11,107 bases of DNA, taken from contig CAMLNT010000073.1 of NCBI GenBank assembly GCA_946481425.1, positions 1 through 11,107 of the forward strand, read 5' to 3'. Numbering within the stretch: position 1 is the stretch's first letter; each line of letters opens with the position of its first letter. Below the pieces are notes generated by a model, which saw nothing but the letters and a program-made list of their open reading frames with translations, was not told where the DNA came from and made no database searches. Shown here piece after piece: positions 6,364-11,107 of the stretch. A program made the position numbers and the translations under genes. The stretch is from an uncultured Brevundimonas sp. (lineage in GTDB: Bacteria; Pseudomonadota; Alphaproteobacteria; Caulobacterales; Caulobacteraceae).

Positions 6364-7366
6364 GTCCTGCCGGTTCGGCAGCGTCCAGCCCCAGCGATAC
6401 CCTGACCGCATCCAGATCGGCCCGGCTCTGTGGGGTGCCGCTTCCGGGATGGTCGTTCCGGGTACAGCTCTCGCAAAGCTCACCGCCCGGGCTATAGCGC
6501 AGCAGACCGTTGCGCCAGGCCTGCGCCGTCGCGCTGGCGTAGGCGTCGAAGATGGTCTGGTCTTCCAGTCGACCGATCGTGTGCTTCAGGTGCTCCGGTT
6601 CGTCCGTGTACACATTGCAGCACGGCAGCACCCAGCCGCGGTGGTCCACCAGAAAGTCGCTGATCGGAGAGGTGCAGGGGCTGGTTCGGGTCCGGGCCAG
6701 TTCCGGGACAAGGCCGCCGCGGTCGTAACCGGAAATCCAGAGATTGCGCGCCGCGATGAACAGACGAATGCGCCCGACCTGCGTCGTGATCTGGTAGCGC
6801 AGGCCAGGCGTCTCGACGAGCGGATCGTCGACGCCGAGCGTTTTGGCGATCTTCAGGACGCGATTGCGGACGTAGGCGTCGTCCCATTCCCCGTGCCGGG
6901 GTCCGTAGACCGAGACGAAAATCTGGTCGCAGCCGGCTTCATTCAGCCGATCGAGAATGGGGCGGGTGAGATAGTCGCCGTTGGTGTTGAAGCCGAACAT
7001 GCAGTCCGGCAGGCGCGACCGGGCCCAGGCCATGCGCTCGATCAGGACGTCGCTCGCGGCAAGCGGCTCGTTGTAGAGGTGAAACAGAACCACGCCGCCG
7101 AACTCGATCCCGGCCAGTTCGCCCACGATCTTTTCAAACAGAGCCTTGGGAAGGAGATTTTCCTCCTTGATGCGCGTCAGTCCGACGTTGGGGCAGAAGC
7201 CGCATCGCCGGTTACAGTAGGACGACTGCTCGAGGATCACGTGCTTGACGGATTCCTTGAACAGCGCGCGTCTGTCCGCGTCGGTCGCGACAGGCCGGAA
7301 ATGATCCGGCGAAGCGCGGCAGATCTGGCCCTTGAGCCGGATTTCAACGCTGTCGGCGATGGTCAC
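6338..7366 (-). CDS. Radical SAM/SPASM domain protein
   Basis: A 342-residue protein with the radical SAM cluster motif Cys51-x3-Cys55-x2-Cys58 (YCNRRCGFCPN), followed by the typical FHLYNEPLA (95-103) and FGFNTNGDYL (124-133) strands of the partial TIM barrel. The C-terminal part carries a likely SPASM-type auxiliary cluster region: SPCTSP (Cys231), VLPCCNVY (Cys249, Cys250) and LCESC (Cys298, Cys301). Such proteins use a 5'-deoxyadenosyl radical to modify peptides, sugars or other small molecules; nothing in the sequence names the substrate, and no short precursor peptide gene is visible beside it. The start is GTG at 7366, overlapping the methyltransferase stop as GTGA; no Shine-Dalgarno is present, so translation probably depends on the upstream gene. 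The tail is proline-rich and runs 26 bases into the convergent glycosyltransferase gene. Confidence 0.88.
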   Translation of the reverse strand: MTIADSVEIRLKGQICRASPDHFRPVATDADRRALFKESVKHVILEQSSYCNRRCGFCPNVGLTRIKEENLLPKALFEKIVGELAGIEFGGVVLFHLYNEPLAASDVLIERMAWARSRLPDCMFGFNTNGDYLTRPILDRLNEAGCDQIFVSVYGPRHGEWDDAYVRNRVLKIAKTLGVDDPLVETPGLRYQITTQVGRIRLFIAARNLWISGYDRGGLVPELARTRTSPCTSPISDFLVDHRGWVLPCCNVYTDEPEHLKHTIGRLEDQTIFDAYASATAQAWRNGLLRYSPGGELCESCTRNDHPGSGTPQSRADLDAVRVSLGLDAAEPAGPRPDPSAS

Positions 7367-8055
7367 GGGCCCGAGTCCGGAAAGGGCGACTTCTGCCAGA
7401 CCGCCATGCCGGGCGTGTACCAGGACACATATGGGAAGTTGACGAGGTTGCCGCCGTGCCGGGCCACGATCGTCTTCAGGGCCCCATGGACGTACGGATC
7501 GTCGGTGCGCTCGGCGATCTGGTAGGTGTTGTCGAAAACGACGATGGCCCCCGGCGCGAGCCGGTTCACGACGCCTTCGAACTCGATCACCACATCATCG
7601 TGGAGGTGGCAGCCGTCCAGAAACGCCAGCCGCACCGGCGGCAGGTCGCCGATCAGCCCGGCCACGACGGCCTTGGCGTCTCCCTCGATCAGGGTGATGC
7701 GGTCGGCAACGCCGGCCGCCTCATAGTTGGCGCGGGCCCGCGCCGCGTTCTCTGCGTTGATCTCGACCGTCCAGACGTGGCCGCGCGCTTTGCGGTCTAT
7801 CAGGGCCTGGGCCAGCACGATGGTCGTGCAGCCCCAGTTGGAGCCCGTTTCGATGATGACGTTGTCGTCGTCCGGATCGAGCGTCGTGAGCGCCAGGTCG
7901 TAGATCATCGACCAGCCGGGATAGCCGATAGTCAGGCCCGAACGGGCCCGCGCCGTTTCCAGATCGGTGACCCCGTCCTCCAGCTCGCGCAGAAGGGCGT
8001 TGGGGAGCCGGTTCCGATCGTAGTCGAACAGTCGATAGAACTTCGGCGGTCTCAT
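7363..8055 (-). CDS. Class I SAM-dependent methyltransferase (Methyltransf_24 / CmcI-like)
   Basis: A 230-residue protein with a Rossmann methyltransferase core. Motif I is VIIETGSNWGCTT (66-78), the acidic end of strand 2 is WTVEIN (95-100), the third is LIEGDAK (122-128), and motif IV is AFLDGCHLHDD (144-154), followed by VVFDNTY (172-178). The pattern with an N-terminal helical lead (YPGWSMIYDL) and the LDGxH motif matches methyltransferases often annotated as Methyltransf_24 or cephalosporin hydroxylase (CmcI)-like, which are common in cell-surface glycan and natural product clusters. The LDGCH/FDN pair may bind a metal, as in catechol-type O-methyltransferases, but this is inference. The ATG at 8055 overlaps the creD stop (ATGA) and the stop overlaps the radical SAM start (GTGA); the only purine-rich site (AAGGGGG) is 16 bases off, so coupled translation is likely. 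Confidence 0.87.
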   Translation of the reverse strand: MRPPKFYRLFDYDRNRLPNALLRELEDGVTDLETARARSGLTIGYPGWSMIYDLALTTLDPDDDNVIIETGSNWGCTTIVLAQALIDRKARGHVWTVEINAENAARARANYEAAGVADRITLIEGDAKAVVAGLIGDLPPVRLAFLDGCHLHDDVVIEFEGVVNRLAPGAIVVFDNTYQIAERTDDPYVHGALKTIVARHGGNLVNFPYVSWYTPGMAVWQKSPFPDSGP

Positions 8056-9455
8056 TCCGCCACGCTAACGTCCCCCTTGCCGCCATACCAGTCGATGTTT
8101 CGCGTGAACCACATGACCGCTGCGATCGCGGCGAAGCTGGCCAGGGCGCCGACGAGCAGGGCGTAGTCCTCCAGCCGCATCAGGACGTAGATGAGACCGT
8201 ACAGGAAGGCGAAGGCGACGAGCGCCCTCATGCCCTGGCCACGGCTCTGGAAGGTCCAGCCGGCATAGGCCGAGATCAGGGCGACGGTGGCGGTCGCGGC
8301 GATGCCGAAGGCGATGTCGAAGCCGGTGTGCTCGGCGATCGACAGCAGCAGCATGTAGAAGATCACCTGCGCCAGACCCACCAGGATGTACTGGGCCGGA
8401 TGGACGCGCCTGCCCGTCGTGGTCTCGAACAGGAAGTAGGCCAGGAACACCAGGCCGATGAACATCGGCGCGTACTTCAGGCTGCGGCTGACGGACTGAT
8501 AGGGGTTGGCGGGCTCCACGAAGCTGACGGCCAGCTCGGTGGCGCCGAGGCGGGTCAGGGCGTCAGACGACCCCTCGGCAGGGACACCGCGTGCCACATA
8601 AGGGACCGACCAACTCGCCGAGAAGCCGCCCTCGGGGGTCGACTGTTCGGCCGGCAGGAAGCCGCCCCCATAGGACGGATGGGGCCAGTCGCCCGCGATG
8701 GTAGCGGTAGTCGTCCCGGCGAAGGCGACGGCCGAGACGCGCTGGGCGCCGGTGAAGGCGGCCTGCCCCTGAACCCGGATCGGGCCGGCCGCGCGGTCGA
8801 TCTCGCCGAGCGGCGTGCCGAAGAGAGTGAGCGAACCGCGGCCGACCTCGGCGGCGCCGGGATAGGCGCTGTCCATCTGGGCGTTGGCGAGGGCGACGCT
8901 GGACATCAGGTTGCCGGGCGCCAGCGGTACGGCGTTGCGTTGGCCGATGCGCACCGAGAGGTCCGAGCGGGCGCCGCGGGCGTCCGACGCCCCGACCATC
9001 AGCTCCGCGCGGGTCCAGTCGAGCTGGGCGCTGGCCGGGGCCTCGCGGCCCGCGTCGGCGAGGTTGAAGACGGCGGAATAGCTGACGTCCGCCTGATAGA
9101 CTGGGACCCGGAACAGCGAGCGTTTGCGGACCTCGCTCTCGGAGCCGATGGTGATCTCGCCCGTCTCGGGGAAGACGAACCAGACGTCGCGGCTGACGGT
9201 CGGCTGGCCCGCCTCGTTGTTGCGGGTGACCGTATAGGGCACGGCGATGACCGGTCCCAGGAAGGTCTGGGGCCCGCCCATCAGGCCGCCAACCTCAGCC
9301 GCGACCTGCTCGGCGCGGTTGGTCCGGTCCATCAGAAGGCCGAAGACCATCAAGGCCGGGATGCTCATCAGGAGCGCCAGAGCGCAGACCAGCAGGAGCT
9401 TCAGCCCCAGCGAACGCCGCGGAAAAGGCAGTTTGAGCGAGCCGGTCTCGGCCAT
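8052..9455 (-). CDS. creD: Inner membrane protein CreD
   Basis: A 467-residue inner membrane protein of the CreD family (E. coli CreD is about 450). A single N-terminal helix (about residues 17-41) precedes the signature stretch RTNRAEQVAAEVGGLMG and GPQTFLGPVIAVPYTV. A large beta-rich periplasmic part follows (about 75-320). The C-terminal region begins KYAPMFIGLVFLAYFLFE and holds five helices (about 329-343, 356-372, 378-396, 411-426, 431-450), including the hallmark RRVHPAQYILVGLAQVIFY. In E. coli creD belongs to the CreBC regulon and is linked to colicin E2 tolerance and envelope integrity; the molecular function is unknown. No creB or creC lies here. The ATG at 9455 is chosen over an upstream ATG at 9647 because GGAGA lies 7 bases before it and the longer form would overlap the GFA gene by 128 bases. 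Confidence 0.93.
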   Translation of the reverse strand: MAETGSLKLPFPRRSLGLKLLLVCALALLMSIPALMVFGLLMDRTNRAEQVAAEVGGLMGGPQTFLGPVIAVPYTVTRNNEAGQPTVSRDVWFVFPETGEITIGSESEVRKRSLFRVPVYQADVSYSAVFNLADAGREAPASAQLDWTRAELMVGASDARGARSDLSVRIGQRNAVPLAPGNLMSSVALANAQMDSAYPGAAEVGRGSLTLFGTPLGEIDRAAGPIRVQGQAAFTGAQRVSAVAFAGTTTATIAGDWPHPSYGGGFLPAEQSTPEGGFSASWSVPYVARGVPAEGSSDALTRLGATELAVSFVEPANPYQSVSRSLKYAPMFIGLVFLAYFLFETTTGRRVHPAQYILVGLAQVIFYMLLLSIAEHTGFDIAFGIAATATVALISAYAGWTFQSRGQGMRALVAFAFLYGLIYVLMRLEDYALLVGALASFAAIAAVMWFTRNIDWYGGKGDVSVAE

Positions 9456-9462
9456 GTCGGTG

Positions 9463-9467
9463 TCTCC
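9463..9467 (-). promoter_or_regulatory. Ribosome binding site deciding the creD start
   Basis: On the minus strand GGAGA lies 7 bases before the ATG at 9455. It supports the short form of CreD that begins MAETGSLKL rather than a 64-residue longer form. Confidence 0.6.
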
Positions 9468-9514
9468 ATCCCTGACGGGAGGGGAGGCTGGCCGAACGGC
9501 GAAATCAAGGCGGG

Positions 9515-9527
9515 CGCGCTCAGCGCG
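9515..9527 (-). terminator. Weak hairpin after the GFA gene
   Basis: CGCGC and GCGCG form a 5-base-pair stem with a 3-base loop that is the GFA stop codon itself. On the minus strand it is followed within about 10 bases by a T-richer patch (TTGATTT). It could be a partial terminator between the GFA gene and creD, but the stem is short. Confidence 0.2.
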
Positions 9528-9933
9528 GGGGAAAACCGTCGGGCCAGCGATGACTGTCGTCTGGCAGGTCGTCGAGACGACGCATCCAGGCGAGTTTGCG
9601 GTGCGCCCAGATTTCTTCGTCCGGAGGCGTGGCCTCGGGGTCGTCAAGACTTCCGCTCGTCACGTCAATCCGGGTTCCGGAGTAGATATCGGCGCTGAAG
9701 GTCAGCTGGGTCCCACAGCGGCCGCAGAATGACCTTCGGGCCGTCGGCGTCGAGCTGTATTCCACGGGATCGCCCGCCGCGATGACGAACGCCGTCGGGT
9801 GGACCGAGAACCACGCCACGCAGGGAGCCCCCGTCGTGCCGCGGCAAATATCGCAGTGGCACAGGTTGGGCGCGAAGACGGGCCCACGCACCTCGTAGCG
9901 GACGGCGCCGCAGTGGCAGCCGCCCGTCAACAT
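9520..9933 (-). CDS. GFA (CENP-V/GFA domain) family protein
   Basis: A 137-residue zinc-binding protein of the GFA family, named after glutathione-dependent formaldehyde-activating enzyme. The cysteine pattern is complete: GGCHCGAVRYEV (Cys6, Cys8), LCHCDICR (Cys25, Cys27, Cys30) and FCGRCGTQL (Cys70, Cys73), followed by the DVTSGSLDDPEA strand and a C-terminal part with W129. The fold binds two zinc ions, one structural and one at a possible active site near the CHCDIC motif. The formaldehyde role of the founder is disputed, and most members have no known substrate, so I give only the family. The ATG lies just 2 bases after the sdhA stop, with GGAAG 8 bases upstream inside the sdhA coding end, so it is probably co-translated from the sdhA message. 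Confidence 0.9.
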   Translation of the reverse strand: MLTGGCHCGAVRYEVRGPVFAPNLCHCDICRGTTGAPCVAWFSVHPTAFVIAAGDPVEYSSTPTARRSFCGRCGTQLTFSADIYSGTRIDVTSGSLDDPEATPPDEEIWAHRKLAWMRRLDDLPDDSHRWPDGFPPR

Positions 9934-9935
9934 GA

Positions 9936-11107
9936 TCAGTACTTCCGCGCCATTGGAGCGATCGGCTCCATTTCCCTGGTCAGGGTGAAGTCGTGCACCG
10001 GGCGGTAGTCGAGGCTGACGGCGCCCCTGGCGTCGGTCCAGGCCAGGGTGTGCTTCATCCAGTTGACGTCGTCGCGCTCGGGGAAGTCCTCGCGGGCGTG
10101 GGCGCCGCGGCTTTCCTTGCGGTTGGCCGCGCCCTCGATGGTCACCAGCGCCTGATCGATCAGGTTCATGTATTCGAGCGTCTCGACCAGGTCGGTGTTC
10201 CAGATCATGCCGCGGTCGGTGGTCTTGATGTCGTCCGACGCCGCGCGCACGGCGCGGACGGCCTGGACGCCCTGTTCGAGGGTCTCGCCGGTCCGGTAGA
10301 CGGCGGCGTCCTTCTGCATGGCCTGCTGCATGTTGAGGCGCAGCTCGGCCGTCGGGGTCGAGCCGTTGGCGTGGCGCAGGCTGTCGAGACGATCCAGATG
10401 GGCCTCGGTCGAGGCGGGGGCCACATCCGGGGTCGAGCCCTTCTCGACAATCTCTGCGGCCCTGAGGCCCGCCGCGCGGCCGAACACGACCAGGTCGATC
10501 AGCGAGTTGGAGCCCAGGCGGTTGGCGCCGTGGACCGACACGCAGGCGGCCTCGCCAACGGCCATCAGGCCCGGGACGACCTTGGAGTGGTCGCCGCCGG
10601 CCTTGGTCAGGACCTCGCCGTGGAAGTTCGTGGGGATGCCGCCCATGTTGTAGTGCACGGTCGGCAGGACCGGGATCGGCTCCTTGGTCAGGTCGACGCC
10701 GGCGAAGATCTTGGCCGATTCCGAAATCCCGGGCAGGCGCTCGGCCAGGATTTTCGGATCGAGGTGATCCAGGTGCAGGTGGATGTGGTCCTTCTTGGAA
10801 CCGACGCCCCGGCCTTCGCGGATTTCCATGGTCATGGCGCGCGAGACCATGTCGCGCGGGGCCAGGTCCTTCACCGACGGGGCATAGCGCTCCATGAAGC
10901 GCTCGCCTTCGGAGTTGGTCAGATAGCCGCCCTCGCCGCGCGCGCCTTCGGTGATCAGGCAGCCGGCGCCGTAGATGCCGGTCGGGTGGAACTGGACGAA
11001 CTCCATGTCCTGCAGCGGCAGGCCGGCGCGCAGCACCATGGCGTTGCCGTCACCCGTGCAGGTGTGGGCGCTGGTGGCCGAGAAATAGGCGCGGCCGTAG
11101 CCGCCGG
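9936..11107 (-). CDS. sdhA: Succinate dehydrogenase flavoprotein subunit, C-terminal part (5' end outside window)
   Basis: The frame stays open to the window edge; the 389 visible residues are about two thirds of a normal SdhA, and the apparent ATG at 11039 is internal. The protein oxidises succinate to fumarate in the TCA cycle and passes electrons through FAD to the Fe-S subunit and the quinone pool at the inner membrane. Visible marks are the [23 protein letters not shown]/substrate region, [11 protein letters not shown] with the active-site His, [20 protein letters not shown] with the catalytic Arg, [10 protein letters not shown] with a substrate His, and [21 protein letters not shown] with a substrate Arg. 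The C-terminal helical domain carries the typical [18 protein letters not shown]. The His that holds FAD covalently lies outside the window. sdhB does not follow directly; a GFA-family gene does. Confidence 0.97.
   Translation of the reverse strand, partial: GGYGRAYFSATSAHTCTGDGNAMVLRAGLPLQDMEFVQFHPTGIYGAGCLITEGARGEGGYLTNSEGERFMERYAPSVKDLAPRDMVSRAMTMEIREGRGVGSKKDHIHLHLDHLDPKILAERLPGISESAKIFAGVDLTKEPIPVLPTVHYNMGGIPTNFHGEVLTKAGGDHSKVVPGLMAVGEAACVSVHGANRLGSNSLIDLVVFGRAAGLRAAEIVEKGSTPDVAPASTEAHLDRLDSLRHANGSTPTAELRLNMQQAMQKDAAVYRTGETLEQGVQAVRAVRAASDDIKTTDRGMIWNTDLVETLEYMNLIDQALVTIEGAANRKESRGAHAREDFPERDDVNWMKHTLAWTDARGAVSLDYRPVHDFTLTREMEPIAPMARKY

Noticed and set aside
5284..6483. A 399-codon minus-strand open frame opposite the glycosyltransferase
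   Set aside because: Antisense to a gene with clear GT-A motifs; it overlaps two real genes and has no signature.
7151..7168. Hairpin AAGGAG / CTCCTT with a 6-base loop, reading AAGGAGG on the minus strand
   Set aside because: It lies inside the radical SAM coding region at ordinary Glu-Glu-Asn-Leu-Leu-Pro codons; no start codon follows at a useful distance, so it is probably chance.
6449..7525. A 358-codon plus-strand open frame opposite the radical SAM gene
   Set aside because: The minus-strand frame carries the full radical SAM and SPASM cysteine pattern; the plus-strand frame carries no motif.
6338..8055. A RiPP (modified peptide) cluster built on the radical SAM/SPASM protein
   Set aside because: No short precursor-like gene, peptide-binding RRE domain, protease or exporter is visible near it; the neighbours point to glycan or small-molecule chemistry at most.
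8328..9698. A 456-codon plus-strand open frame opposite creD
   Set aside because: Antisense shadow of creD; rich in Arg, Gly, Ala and Asp with no domain signature, as expected for an open frame opposite a high-GC gene.

Overview
The window is a GC-rich, densely packed, conserved chromosomal stretch. ATGA/GTGA gene overlaps, strong third-position GC and gene content (an NifU-like scaffold beside yidD, SdhA, a GFA protein) suggest an alphaproteobacterium, probably of the Caulobacterales (Brevundimonas/Caulobacter-like). That assignment is inference from style and content. No rRNA, tRNA, CRISPR array, insertion sequence or prophage gene is visible, and no gap between genes exceeds about 110 bases.

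Layout. (1) 1-2049, plus strand: the 3' part of rmuC, a DUF486 small membrane protein, a YciA-like acyl-CoA thioesterase and an unrecognised two-helix membrane protein form a tight run. (2) 2056-2595, minus strand: a PfpI/DJ-1 class protein, tail to tail with the previous run. (3) 2704-6363, plus strand: an NifU-like Fe-S scaffold protein, yidD, thrS and a family 2 glycosyltransferase; yidD and thrS overlap by ATGA. (4) 6338-11107, minus strand, in order of transcription: sdhA (5' end outside the window), a GFA-domain protein, creD, a class I SAM methyltransferase and a radical SAM/SPASM protein. The last three overlap by 4 bases each (ATGA, then GTGA), so they are probably translated in a coupled way.

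Most of the genes are housekeeping: translation (ThrS), membrane protein insertion (YidD), Fe-S handling and the TCA cycle/respiration (SdhA). The least ordinary part is 6338-8055. There a methyltransferase and a radical SAM/SPASM enzyme are coupled to creD and run head-on into a glycosyltransferase gene, with the two coding regions overlapping by 26 bases. This could be a small envelope-glycan modification module, but no substrate can be read from the sequence. I see no convincing wholly new system; the findings are candidates of modest interest.
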